Origin: Liquorilactobacillus nagelii DSM 13675
Lineage (GTDB): Bacteria > Bacillota > Bacilli > Lactobacillales > Lactobacillaceae
DNA length: 64,000 bases
Direction: 5' to 3'
Assembly: GCF_019444005.1 (NCBI RefSeq)
Contig: NZ_CP049305.1
Location: 1 to 64,000, forward strand
Under the pieces are notes generated by a model that was given only the letters and a program-made list of their open reading frames with translations, had not been told where the DNA came from and searched no databases. Below, piece by piece: positions 37,157-45,414 of this stretch. Both the position numbers and the translations under genes were made by a program. How positions within the stretch are numbered: the first letter of the stretch is position 1; each line of letters opens with the position of its first letter.

Positions 37157-38281
37157 ATGCCAAATAAAGCAGATGTTAAGGCTTGGAAAGCACAATTAGT
37201 CGCCCAAGCCGAACAACAAATCCTAAAATTAACCGATAGTGACCGATTTAAACAGTATCTCAATACCCTGGCTAAATTTCATCATTATAGCGCCAGAAAC
37301 ATTGATTTGATTTATGCGCAAAATCCGCAAGCTACTCAAGTCGCGGGCTTTAAGCAATGGCAGACGGCTTTTAACCGCACCGTCAAACGAGGCGCAAAAG
37401 CGATTCGGATTGCGGCCCCGATTATTAAGAAGTTAACACCAGCCGAGAAAAAGCGTCTTGATACCACCGATGAACGCGCCATTGTCGGTTACCGTTATCT
37501 ACCCGTCTTTGACGTGTCACAAACTAGCGGTGAGCCAGTGTTAAGTGCCAAGGATTTTGTCAAAGAAAATTTAGCCGATCATCAGAATGTGACAAGCTTA
37601 TATAATGCGTTCAAAGATTATTTAAACCAGCAAACCGACCTTAAAGTCAGCGAAGTGCCTTTAGCGACGCTAAATGGGGCTAAGGGGTATTTTCAACCCA
37701 GCACTAATGAAATCGTCATTGGTGGCGATGAGCCCGACAATGCTTTGAAACTAAAGACGTTATATCACGAATATGCGCATAGCCAGCTACACGGATTAAA
37801 ATCAGCCTTTAAAGATCGGCCACGAGCTTATCAGGAAACCCAAGCCGAAGCGGTTGCATATGTTGCCATGCAAAATATTGGGGTTGATACGGGCAATTAC
37901 TCCCTCGGTTATGTAGCTACCTGGGCCAAAGATAAAGCTGTGATCCATAGTGCTTTAAGTGAGATCCAGCAAGTGAGCAACAAAGTGATTGAGCTTAGCG
38001 ACGGGTTAACCAAACAATTAGGCTTACAAGAAGCCCAAAAAGAGCCTGAGCATGATCTAAAAAAGTTATCAGCCCATGATCTTAATAAGTCCTACCAAAG
38101 CTTGCAGCAACAAGTTCAGCAAGCAAGGAACCCACAACAAAAATCAGAACTAAAAAATAAACTAAATGATATACACCATGAAATCAGTAATCGAACACAA
38201 AAACAGCTACAAGCATTTGCTGAAGAAAATCCAGAAATTAAACAACCAGATTCTGAACCCGATCAAAGCCTAAAACGTTAG
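37157..38281 (+). CDS. ArdC-like antirestriction protein
   Basis: 374 residues. The N-terminal ssDNA-binding domain of ArdC type covers ~1-120 (FHHYSARNIDLIYAQNPQAT, GFKQWQTAFNRTVKRGAKAI). A zincin metallopeptidase-like domain follows, with HEYAH at 204-208 and QAEAVAY around 229-235 supplying the third ligand. The tail is charged and helical. ArdC proteins shield incoming single-stranded plasmid DNA from restriction during transfer. AGGAGGGG precedes ATG, and the gene follows the relaxase as expected for an early-transfer protein. Confidence 0.8.
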   Translation: MPNKADVKAWKAQLVAQAEQQILKLTDSDRFKQYLNTLAKFHHYSARNIDLIYAQNPQATQVAGFKQWQTAFNRTVKRGAKAIRIAAPIIKKLTPAEKKRLDTTDERAIVGYRYLPVFDVSQTSGEPVLSAKDFVKENLADHQNVTSLYNAFKDYLNQQTDLKVSEVPLATLNGAKGYFQPSTNEIVIGGDEPDNALKLKTLYHEYAHSQLHGLKSAFKDRPRAYQETQAEAVAYVAMQNIGVDTGNYSLGYVATWAKDKAVIHSALSEIQQVSNKVIELSDGLTKQLGLQEAQKEPEHDLKKLSAHDLNKSYQSLQQQVQQARNPQQKSELKNKLNDIHHEISNRTQKQLQAFAEENPEIKQPDSEPDQSLKR

Positions 38282-38313
38282 CCAGTTTTTAAGGGACATG
38301 CTATAATGTAATA

Positions 38314-38437
38314 AGAAAGGGAAGCCCTGCGCTAACAAGACTTCCCATGCAAGCCGCTTCAAAGGCGGTGGCATTAGTTAACTAAACGATACTGTCGTCC
38401 CGTAACTCGCCAAAGTTATGATCGGGGCGGCTTTTTT
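38314..38437 (+). ncRNA. Antisense RNA (antitoxin) of type I TA locus C
   Basis: TATAAT at 38302-38307 starts an RNA near 38314. It has a GGAAGCCC.. to GACTTCCC hairpin, a GCCGCTTCAAAGGCGGTGGC stem and the shared terminator (GTCCCGTAAC / GTTATGATCGGGGC then seven T). The layout matches loci A and B. Confidence 0.6.
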
Positions 38438-38525
38438 ATTTGTGGTGCTTGTCGATATAGCTGAGTAGCGCAATTAAAAACGTGCCAAACAGCAACATCA
38501 ACGAGAGTGTCTGGAAGACGCTCAT
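38436..38525 (-). CDS. Type I toxin peptide (locus C)
   Basis: 29 residues, starting MSVFQTLSLMLLFGTFLIAL and ending SYIDKHHK. It is identical in protein to locus A although the DNA differs by silent changes. One membrane helix with a charged tail, as in Hol_Tox/Fst-like toxins. AGGAAGG lies 11 bases before ATG 38525. Confidence 0.75.
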   Translation of the reverse strand: MSVFQTLSLMLLFGTFLIALLSYIDKHHK

Positions 38526-38590
38526 TGACTGTGAAACCTTCCTGAAGATTATTCCATGTTCCCATGGGCCTCACCTCGCAAGGGAAAAGA

Positions 38591-38825
38591 CAGCTAATCC
38601 TTGGAGTATCTCAATTAAGTAATAATCTCGAAAATGCAATTAGTAATGTAGTAAAAAAGATAGCAAATTTCGACAATAACCAATCTAACGAAATGGTATT
38701 GGCTAATGACATAGTTGATCGTTCAATTATTTATACACAATTTGGAGAAAGTAAGAGTAAGGCCATTATTAAGTTGATAGCGCCAACAGAAACCGATTTT
38801 GAAGATATTGCTTCATATTGCTTAT
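38591..38825 (+). pseudogene. Unknown gene fragment cut by IS3
   Basis: The frame reads QLILGVSQLSNNLENAISNV, VKKIANFDNNQSNEMVLAND, IVDRSIIYTQFGESKSKAII and KLIAPTETDFEDIASYCLL. At its left end it joins the type I toxin upstream region at exactly the point where locus A and C sequences stop matching. At its right end it meets the IS3 copy. It is an internal piece of a protein I do not recognise. Confidence 0.5.
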
Positions 38826-40005
38826 TGCTCCTACGTCAAGTTTTGGTACTAAAAAAATTAGCCGTTTATCCTAATTCTTTCGGTGTTATACCAGTTAATG
38901 TAATTTTCAACTCTGAGGACTAAGTCCTCAAAACTAGTAAAACGTGTTTGAAAAATAAATTCTCGTTTAAGTAGCGAATGGAAAGCTTCGAGCGGACCGT
39001 TATCATATGGATAACCTTGTTTGGAATATGAATGCCTAATCAGGTGCCGCTTTAACAGGCCTTCATAAGCAATACTGGTGTATTGTGAACCCATATCAGA
39101 GTGCAAAAAGGTTGGCTTAGAAGCCCTGCTCAAGGCTTGCAACAATGTCTTAATAATCAGTTTCGATGCCATCTCCTTGCCAATGTTGAAAGCGATGATT
39201 TGCTTACTAGCTTGGTCAAAGATGGTACTTAGATAAACCCAAGTGCCTGGTCTTAGTTCTAGGTAGGTTATGTCAGCACGCCAAATAGTTCCGATTGGAT
39301 GGTTCTTAATCAAGTTAGGCCGTTGAGAATAATCTACATGAGTGCCTGGCTTCTTAAAACGCCGCCCCATTAGTGATCGAATGCCTAACTCCTGCATTAA
39401 TCGGTAGACACGATTGGGGCCAATGACTACACCAAGTCTTCTCATGGCAATTGTGATCCGAGGGTACCCATAGGCTTTATAATTATTTTTCCAAATTTCA
39501 AAGATCTGGCTTTTTAAAATCGTATCTTGTTTATCATGACGACTTGTCTGATAGTGTTTCCAATGATAATACGTACTTTTAGAAAGCCCTAAGGCTTTCA
39601 AGATTATCCAGAGGCGGTGTTTACATAATTGTTCGTTGATAAAGTCTATGGCTTTAACTTTGCCTAATGCCTTCCCAGTAACACCGCCGCTGCTTTTAAA
39701 ATTTCATTTTCTTCTTTTAACTGCTGGTTTTCTTTCTGTAGTTGCTTGAAGGCTTCAACACTCGTTACGCCACCGTCAGGTAGTTCAACTAATTTGGCCC
39801 GCTTGATCCAATGACTGATGGTGGTTGGATGAACCCCATATTCATTGGCTAAGGATTTCTTTGAACGATTTTCATTGTGATAAAGCTTAACGATGTTGTT
39901 TTTAAATTCATCTGAATAATATTTCATAAAAAAACTCCTATTCTGATTTTTATCATTATGACACAAAATCTAATGATTTTGGTACCAAATTTCAGTATAG
40001 GAGCA
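38826..40005 (-). mobile_element. IS3-family insertion sequence, copy 2
   Basis: 1180 bp with the same translated proteins as copy 1 (26046-27225), in reverse orientation. orfA is at 39927-39664 and orfB at about 39700-38858 with the same TTTAAAA slippery site. Two inverted copies around 27.2-38.8 kb allow inversion of the mleAP-TA-mob segment. Confidence 0.9.
38858..39927 (-). CDS. IS3-family transposase OrfAB (copy 2)
   Basis: OrfA starts at 39927 and stops at 39664. OrfB is reached by -1 frameshifting and ends at 38858. The residues are identical to copy 1, including the DDE set. Confidence 0.85.
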
Positions 40006-40140
40006 ATTTTACGCTAACTCGGACTTTTTCCAGCGGGCCTAAGCTGGCTGCTTTTGGATTTAAAAAATAGCACGTTTTAATCATAATCACTGTCAGCAAT
40101 AATCAGCCCATCCGAAATTAATACTGTTATTTTGCAAAAC

Positions 40141-40182
40141 TTGACGCCTATCAAGTTGCCCTCAAGCTGAACTCACTATACT
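40141..40182 (+). promoter_or_regulatory. FNR-type box and promoter of the P1B ATPase gene
   Basis: TTGACGCCTATCAA (40141-40154) is a near-perfect FNR-type palindrome. TATACT at 40177-40182 is the -10. With a start 7 bases on (~40189) the box centre (40147.5) lies at -41.5, the class II activator position. No good -35 at normal spacing exists, which fits a need for an activator. The Crp/Fnr gene at 45415 is the obvious candidate. Confidence 0.65.
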
Positions 40183-40215
40183 AGGGTCATCAAATCAAAT
40201 AAGGAGTTGCAAATT

Positions 40216-42120
40216 ATGAAATTCCAATTATTTCTCACTAAACATACGAATCAAATTACATTAGTTACGGGGATTCTGATTGTCCTTGGGATGCTCAGTA
40301 AATATCTCTTACAATTTACGCTCGGTTACCAAGTCATTTTAGCAGTTGCTTCAATTATTGCCGTCATTCCGATTGCGGTTCGTGCTTGGAGCGCACTTCG
40401 GAACAAAGTTTTCAGTATTGAACTGTTAGTTAGTATCGCAGTGATTGGGGCATTCATTATTGGTGAATTCAACGAATCCGCAATCGTTACTTTCCTCTTC
40501 TTGTTTGGCTCCTATCTCGAAAGCAAGACCTTGCAGAAGACGCGGACCGCAATCAAAGGCTTGACTGACATGTCACCAACTACCGCAACTTTAGTTACTG
40601 ATGATGGCACCGAAGAAGTCGACGTTGATGATGTGGACGAAGGTGACGTTGTCCTAGTTAAAACTGGGAGTCAGGTTCCCGTTGACGGGATTGTTGTTGA
40701 AGGTAACGGCTACCTTAACGAAGCCTCAATTACGGGTGAAGCACGCCAAATCAACAAGCAACTCAAGGACTCGGTTTACTCCGGAACAATGGTTGAAAAT
40801 GGCTATCTGAAGATCAAAGCGACTCAGGTTGGCGACGACACGACTTTTGCCAAAATTATTGAATTGGTCGAAGAAGCTCAAGATACCAAGTCCAAAGCTG
40901 AAAAGTTCATCGACCGCTTTGCTCAATATTATACGCCTGCCGTCCTCGTTTTAGCAGTCTTAGTCTTCGCCTTCTCCCGTGACTTCCGCTTAGCAATCAC
41001 GGTACTGGTTCTCGGTTGCCCAGGTGCCTTAGTTATCGGCGCCCCAGTGTCAAACGTTGCCGGAATCGGGAATGGTGCCAAGCGTGGTATCCTGATCAAG
41101 GGTGGTGAAGTCGTCGATACTTTTGCCAAAGTCGATACCCTGGTCTTCGATAAGACCGGTACTTTAACGGAAGGTAACACTGCCGTTACAACCATGCACA
41201 CTTACACAAACAATGCGGATAATCAACTAGCTCTCGCTGCCGCTATTGAGGGCTTTTCCGACCATCCGTTAGGCCAAGCAATCGTCAGTTATGCCGACCA
41301 GCAGTCAGTGGGGGTCGCTCCCGTCCTAGATGACACTGGAACCGTTAAGGGTCAAGGAATCTGTGCACAAGTCGGTAAGCAAGAAGTTGTCATTGGTAAT
41401 CAAAAAATGTTGACGGCTCATAATATCAAACTAAATCCTAATCAACTCAAAGATCTCAATGATTTACAAGCTGGTGGTCAATCAACCGTTATCATGGCAG
41501 TCGACGGACAAGTTCAACTCATCTTCGGGATTGCCGATACGATTCGTCCAGGCGTGAAGGACTCCCTCGCCGCATTAAAAGCCCAAGGAATCAAGAAACT
41601 CGTTATGTTAACTGGAGACAATGAACTCACCGCTCAAGCCGTTGCCAACGAATTGAACCTAGATGAAGTTCACGCCAACCTCTTGCCAGAAGAAAAAGTC
41701 GAATACGTTAAGAAACTAAAAGCAGCCGGTAACACGGTCGCCTTTATTGGGGATGGAATCAACGACAGTCCTTCAATCGCTAACGCCGATATCGGAATCG
41801 CAATGGGTAGTGGGACTGACGTTGCCATCGATACATCCGATGTCGTCTTGATGCAATCAAGCTTCCCCGCATTAGTACACGCCCACGGTCTCGCCAAGAA
41901 AACTGTCTCGAACACTCGTGAAAACATCTTCATCGCCATTGCCACCGTGGCCTTCCTACTGATTGGGCTAATCTTCGGTTATATCTACATGGCCAGTGGG
42001 ATGTTTGTCCATGAAGCTAGTATCTTAGTCGTTATCTTCAACGCTATGCGGTTAATCAATTTCCAAACCAAGTTCGACAAACAACAACCAACTAAAACCA
42101 TTCAAGCAGCCACAGCTTAA
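40216..42120 (+). CDS. P1B-type metal-transporting ATPase
   Basis: 634 residues from ATG 40216 (AAGGAG nine bases before). No N-terminal metal-binding domain: the protein starts with membrane helices. All P-type motifs are present: ASITGEA (actuator), DKTGTLTEG (phosphorylated Asp), DHPLGQA, MLTGDN and GDGINDSPSIANADIG. The membrane metal motif is CPG (VLGCPGALVIG), not the usual CPC, CPH or SPC. The last helix carries HEASILVVIFNAMRL, closer to the HEGGT of P1B-4 (Co2+/Fe2+ type) pumps. Export of Fe2+, Co2+ or another divalent ion is inferred, backed by the Dps-like neighbour. A strong terminator follows. Confidence 0.85.
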   Translation: MKFQLFLTKHTNQITLVTGILIVLGMLSKYLLQFTLGYQVILAVASIIAVIPIAVRAWSALRNKVFSIELLVSIAVIGAFIIGEFNESAIVTFLFLFGSYLESKTLQKTRTAIKGLTDMSPTTATLVTDDGTEEVDVDDVDEGDVVLVKTGSQVPVDGIVVEGNGYLNEASITGEARQINKQLKDSVYSGTMVENGYLKIKATQVGDDTTFAKIIELVEEAQDTKSKAEKFIDRFAQYYTPAVLVLAVLVFAFSRDFRLAITVLVLGCPGALVIGAPVSNVAGIGNGAKRGILIKGGEVVDTFAKVDTLVFDKTGTLTEGNTAVTTMHTYTNNADNQLALAAAIEGFSDHPLGQAIVSYADQQSVGVAPVLDDTGTVKGQGICAQVGKQEVVIGNQKMLTAHNIKLNPNQLKDLNDLQAGGQSTVIMAVDGQVQLIFGIADTIRPGVKDSLAALKAQGIKKLVMLTGDNELTAQAVANELNLDEVHANLLPEEKVEYVKKLKAAGNTVAFIGDGINDSPSIANADIGIAMGSGTDVAIDTSDVVLMQSSFPALVHAHGLAKKTVSNTRENIFIAIATVAFLLIGLIFGYIYMASGMFVHEASILVVIFNAMRLINFQTKFDKQQPTKTIQAATA

Positions 42121-42161
42121 TCAAGTCTCCCCAACTTGGTTACAGGCCTAGCAACCAATAA

Positions 42162-42206
42162 CGGTCCGCCGACTAGTCTTCCCCAGCTAGTTGGCGGACC
42201 GTTTTA
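42162..42206 (+). terminator. Terminator of the ATPase gene
   Basis: A 15-bp stem (CGGTCCGCCGACTAG / CTAGTTGGCGGACCG, one G-U pair) with a 10-base loop, then TTTT. Confidence 0.85.
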
Positions 42207-42273
42207 GCATATTGCAATCAAAAATGATAGACCAATAATAATTTCATAAATACGCTCGGTTAATTAATTGCGA

Positions 42274-43026
42274 TTACAAACCAAAAAAGATCTTATAAAT
42301 CCAAATTCCAATAACGGCACCAATAATTGGGGCAACCACGGGAACCCAACTATATTCCCAGTGAGAACTACCCTTGTTCGGTACTGGTAATAACGCGTGT
42401 ACTAGCCGTGGTCCCAAGTCACGGGCCGGATTTAGGGCCGGACCGGTTGGACCGCCTAACGAAATAACCATGGCAGCAATCAAAAGTCCAACGCCAATAT
42501 TGGCGATATCGATATTTTGATGAAAAAACATTCCGCGATATAATCCCATGGCACCAAAAATCAGGACTGCGGTTCCTACCATTTCCGTAACAAAACCGTT
42601 TAACTGACTGTTCGCATGATCACTATTTGCAAACGTCCCTAAGACCGCCTCATTATCAGTCGTTTGCCGATAATGGGGCCAGTACAGTGCCAAAATCAAG
42701 CATTGGCCTGCGATTGCTCCTAGAAATTGCCAGATTAAGTAAGGCGCAACGTGCGCCCAGGGAAAGATTCCAATCACGGCTTGCCCAATCGTAATCGCGG
42801 GGTTTAAATGGTTACCAGAAATCGAGCCAAACATCATGGCTGGGAGCATGACCCCCAGTCCATATCCCGATGCAACCAGGAGCCATCCTCCATTGGCGAG
42901 TCCTGGATCATCGTTACCAGTCGTGTTCTTCAGGAATGCGTTAGCGACAGCACCATTACCTAGTAGTACTAGGATCAGCGTGCCAAAAAATTCAGCGGCG
43001 TAGCGTGCTTCCCATGAACCTGTCAT
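42274..43026 (-). CDS. glpF: Aquaglyceroporin of the MIP family
   Basis: 250 residues with six membrane segments and the two NPA loops: NHLNPAITIG (first) and LNPARDLGPR (second). The Asp after the second NPAR marks the glycerol-facilitator branch, which also passes water, dihydroxyacetone, hydrogen peroxide or arsenite in some members. GAGGAGGATTTACAG precedes ATG 43026. It faces the ATPase convergently and lies between stress genes, so peroxide or small-solute flux is as likely as glycerol uptake. Confidence 0.85.
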   Translation of the reverse strand: MTGSWEARYAAEFFGTLILVLLGNGAVANAFLKNTTGNDDPGLANGGWLLVASGYGLGVMLPAMMFGSISGNHLNPAITIGQAVIGIFPWAHVAPYLIWQFLGAIAGQCLILALYWPHYRQTTDNEAVLGTFANSDHANSQLNGFVTEMVGTAVLIFGAMGLYRGMFFHQNIDIANIGVGLLIAAMVISLGGPTGPALNPARDLGPRLVHALLPVPNKGSSHWEYSWVPVVAPIIGAVIGIWIYKIFFGL

Positions 43027-43344
43027 CTGTAAATCCTCCTCGTATGGTACCGAGCATCTATGATAATTTGAAGATACCAGATAAAACTATTTATGTAAAC
43101 GTTTTATTTTGCTTAAATAAGCGGTTTCTAATAATTCAACATAATTCTACCAAATACCCTGGGTTGTATAATTATGAAGCGCTAGTATAACACGCTCGCG
43201 TCAACATGAGATCTTCAACGTTAATGCTCGCGATCACAACTAGTGGATTCTCAGGAGCCGCTAGCTTCCATAACGAATCGTTATTATCTAATCACCCAAT
43301 ACATCAGTCCTTTTTAAATCCCTCCACGGCCAGAAGCAGAACAC
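43027..43344. other. Intergenic stretch between the divergent glpF and trx-csoR
   Basis: No gene supported. It must hold the glpF promoter on the minus strand, but no FNR-type palindrome is seen there. A GC-richer piece (43190-43340) has no clear coding frame. Confidence 0.55.
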
Positions 43345-43373
43345 TTGCTCGTATATACCTATGGGGGTATATT
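43345..43373 (+). promoter_or_regulatory. CsoR-type operator inside the trx-csoR promoter
   Basis: TTGCTC (43345-43350), 17 bp, TATATT (43368-43373). The spacer and -10 hold the palindrome TATACCTATGGGGGTATA (43354-43371). Its six outer base pairs are perfect and its core is a G-tract, as in CsoR/RcnR-family operators. Binding would block RNA polymerase. The downstream csoR-type gene makes autorepression likely. Confidence 0.75.
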
Positions 43374-43410
43374 ATTTAGTGACAAATACTTACTAAAGGA
43401 GTCAGCTAAA

Positions 43411-43731
43411 ATGATTAAAGAAATACATGATCAAGATTTTGCCAAAGAAACAGATACTGGTATCGCCGTTATTGATTTTCGCGCGGACTGGTGCCCACCA
43501 TGTCGCATGATGGACCCAATTCTTAAGTCCCTTTCTGAAGACCCCGCTTACAAGGACCAGGTCAACTTCGTTTCATTGAACATTGACCATGACCAAGCTA
43601 CGGCCAGTCAATTCCAAGTTCAAGGAATTCCAACCTTCCTGATTAAGAAAGATGGCCAAGTCGTCAGTCACATGGTCGGAGCACGTCCTAAGCCTGATTT
43701 TGAAGTCGAACTCAAAAAAGCACTTGCCTAA
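43411..43731 (+). CDS. Thioredoxin-like protein with WCPPC motif
   Basis: 106 residues from ATG 43411 (AAAGGAG upstream). The thioredoxin fold has the active site ADWCPPCRMMDP around residues 25-36, with the usual Gly between the cysteines replaced by Pro, and the cis-Pro loop QGIPTFLIKKDGQ. It reduces disulfides or persulfides in the cytoplasm. Extra redox balance from the PP motif is an inference. It is co-transcribed with the CsoR-type repressor 24 bp downstream, and so is under its operator. Confidence 0.85.
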   Translation: MIKEIHDQDFAKETDTGIAVIDFRADWCPPCRMMDPILKSLSEDPAYKDQVNFVSLNIDHDQATASQFQVQGIPTFLIKKDGQVVSHMVGARPKPDFEVELKKALA

Positions 43732-43754
43732 TTACGAAGGGGGCATCATGAATC

Positions 43755-44024
43755 ATGGCAACTACTGAAGAATATGTCACTAACAAGCAGATCAAGACCC
43801 GGCTGAAACGCTCGGCTGGTCAACTGGACGGCGTTTTACGTATGATGGACGAAAATCGTCCTTGCGAAGATGTCTTAGTTCAACTTTCAGCAGTGAAATC
43901 AAGTATCGACAAGGCCATGAAACTCGTCATCGCCCGTAATATTAATAATTGTGTAGATGCGATGACCACGGCTGATGTTCAGAATCTTGAACACTCCTTG
44001 GATCTACTGCTAAAAACCAAATAA
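43755..44024 (+). CDS. CsoR/FrmR-family (DUF156) repressor, CstR-like metal site
   Basis: 89 residues, all helical, with the family core IKTRLKRSAGQLDGVLRMMDENRPCEDVLVQLSAVKSSIDKAM. Cys 37 (RPCEDV) and the later Cys (RNINNC) fit the two conserved cysteines. The position four residues before the second Cys, His in copper-sensing CsoR, is Asn here. That change is known from CstR-type persulfide sensors, so the effector may be sulfane sulfur or an electrophile, not copper. A terminator hairpin (AAAAGACGGT / ACCGTCTTTTT) follows at 44029-44073. Confidence 0.85.
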   Translation: MATTEEYVTNKQIKTRLKRSAGQLDGVLRMMDENRPCEDVLVQLSAVKSSIDKAMKLVIARNINNCVDAMTTADVQNLEHSLDLLLKTK

Positions 44025-44028
44025 CGCC

Positions 44029-44075
44029 AAAAAAGACGGTGTCGCCAATCTCAGTTGGTTATACCGTCTTTTTAG
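44029..44075 (+). terminator. Terminator of the trx-csoR operon
   Basis: The stem AAAAGACGGT / ACCGTCTTTT encloses a ~25-base loop and is followed by a T-run. It lies four bases after the csoR stop. Confidence 0.75.
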
Positions 44076-44123
44076 TGCCAGTTGACTCAGTTAAGCACCG
44101 TATCCGTCAGGCAACTTATCGAG

Positions 44124-44297
44124 TCAATCTTTCCAATCGCCCTTTTTCCAGTCATCGTCGTCATCACTGTGGGACTGCTCGGCATCCTTGGGCGCTCGTT
44201 TTGCTCGCTTCAACAGGACCGCCGTTGAAACCACCGTTACGAACCCAGTCGCAATAATAAAGACAAATGTCCACATCACAATGTCGCTAATCGCCAT
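44124..44297 (-). CDS. Small single-span membrane protein with acidic tail
   Basis: 57 residues from ATG 44297 (GGAGGGCCCCGAG before it). One membrane helix (IVMWTFVFIIATGFVTVVSTAVLL) is followed by RAKRAPKD and a DDDDDW-rich cytoplasmic tail. No family recognised. It is placed downstream of the dps terminator with its own space for a promoter. The Asp cluster could bind cations, which fits the metal island. Confidence 0.6.
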   Translation of the reverse strand: MAISDIVMWTFVFIIATGFVTVVSTAVLLKRAKRAPKDAEQSHSDDDDDWKKGDWKD

Positions 44298-44360
44298 CTC
44301 GGGGCCCTCCAATATAATTTAATTGTCGTTAGTATAGCGCAGGCCCGTTGTAATAGCAAA

Positions 44361-44404
44361 AACGCCCTGGATAGTTTGCCCACACAATCGCTATCCAGAG
44401 CGTT
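44361..44404 (-). terminator. Terminator of the hma-dps operon
   Basis: The stem AACGCTCTGGATAG / CTATCCAGGGCGTT (minus strand, one wobble) is followed by TTTTTG on the minus strand. It lies ~20 bases after the dps stop. Confidence 0.8.
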
Positions 44405-44425
44405 TAATTCTTCAGCGAGAACGAC

Positions 44426-44980
44426 CTAATCGTCGTCATCCTCATCTTCTTCCTCCAAACCAGTTCGAGCATCGTTACCAAGATAAGCTTGTAATTCCCG
44501 AATATTGTGATTGTTACTGCCACGATAAGCAACTAACCAAGCCGCCAGTGCCGGCCGGGTTTCTTTTTCAGCAAGCTTGATAGCCCGGTCAACGAATAGG
44601 TTTTCCGTATCAAAATCCTTGATTGTTGCGGCCACGAGTTCATCAGCAGATTGATACTTGAAAGCCCCATTTTCTTCCAACATGGAATACTTGGTTAATT
44701 CAGCCGTTGTGGAAGATGGCTTCTGGTTTTCATCTAGGAGTAATTCGCCTAATTCAGCAAACTGACGGACATTCTGATCTAACAAACGTTGATATGCTGT
44801 CCGCAATGCCAATGATTGTGGTCCTTTAACGTACCACTTCACTTGGGTCAACTTAACGTAAGCAACCATTAAGTTAGATAAAATGTGATTCGTCATTGCG
44901 CCCGCTGTTGGGACATGGTGATCAATGTCACTCTGTTTTAATTCCGCTGCGTATTGTTCGTCGATCGTTAGTTCACTCAT
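44426..44980 (-). CDS. dps: Dps/ferritin-like protein
   Basis: 184 residues. A four-helix ferritin-like pattern with the Dps hallmark VKWYVKGPQSLALRTAYQRL in helix A. The His that normally precedes W in the Dps ferroxidase site (H-W-N/Y-V-K-G) is Lys here, and the expected acidic partners in FAELGELLLDENQ are only partly kept, so iron oxidation may be weak. The C-terminus is a run of Glu/Asp. Dps proteins store iron and shield DNA in oxidative stress. The gene follows the HMA chaperone gene by 12 bp in one operon under an FNR-type box. Confidence 0.75.
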   Translation of the reverse strand: MSELTIDEQYAAELKQSDIDHHVPTAGAMTNHILSNLMVAYVKLTQVKWYVKGPQSLALRTAYQRLLDQNVRQFAELGELLLDENQKPSSTTAELTKYSMLEENGAFKYQSADELVAATIKDFDTENLFVDRAIKLAEKETRPALAAWLVAYRGSNNHNIRELQAYLGNDARTGLEEEDEDDDD

Positions 44981-44992
44981 CGTTTATTCCTC

Positions 44993-45211
44993 CTACTTAA
45001 CCTTGACGTTTTCAACTTCGTAACCAAGTCCGGTAACAACTTGTGCCAAATCATCGGCATTCGTCACTTCAGGATCAAAGTTAGCCTTTACCTTGCTGGC
45101 ATTGAATAGCACCTTAACATTCTCAACGCCGTCATGGTTAGCAACGGCCTTTTCGATCTTGGTCATGCATGATGGGCAAGTCAACGTTCCTAATTGCATA
45201 ATAATTTTCAT
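44993..45211 (-). CDS. HMA-domain metal chaperone (CopZ-like)
   Basis: About 72 residues from ATG 45211 (GGAGGTAATTG upstream; ATG 45217 is an alternative). The single heavy-metal-associated domain has LTCPSCMTKIEKAV holding the CxxC pair, then GVENVKVLFNASKVKANFD and GYEVENV. It binds a soft metal (Cu+ or other) and hands it on. The ATPase of the island lacks its own HMA domain, so this may be its separate carrier. It is the first gene of the operon with dps. Confidence 0.85.
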   Translation of the reverse strand: MKIIMQLGTLTCPSCMTKIEKAVANHDGVENVKVLFNASKVKANFDPEVTNADDLAQVVTGLGYEVENVKVK

Positions 45212-45247
45212 AATCAATTACCTCCGTGTCGTTCATTTGATGGTTCT

Positions 45248-45289
45248 ATCATAACCGGATTTGATTGATCAGAACTTGACGGCCGTCAA
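45248..45289 (-). promoter_or_regulatory. FNR-type box and promoter of the hma-dps operon
   Basis: The perfect palindrome TTGACGGCCGTCAA (45276-45289) lies upstream of TATGAT (minus strand, 45253-45248). A start at ~45241 puts the box centre at -41.5, the same geometry as at the ATPase promoter. This repeated spacing supports one regulator for both. Confidence 0.7.
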
Positions 45290-45414
45290 GAAATTCAAAA
45301 AAGTTTTACGCTACAATATAGTTATTAAAACAGTAGGAAATTTAAAACGTCAAACCCTATCTACCAAGCAAAATCTGTTATAGTTAGGGTGAATTTATTC
45401 AGGAGATGGGCCTT

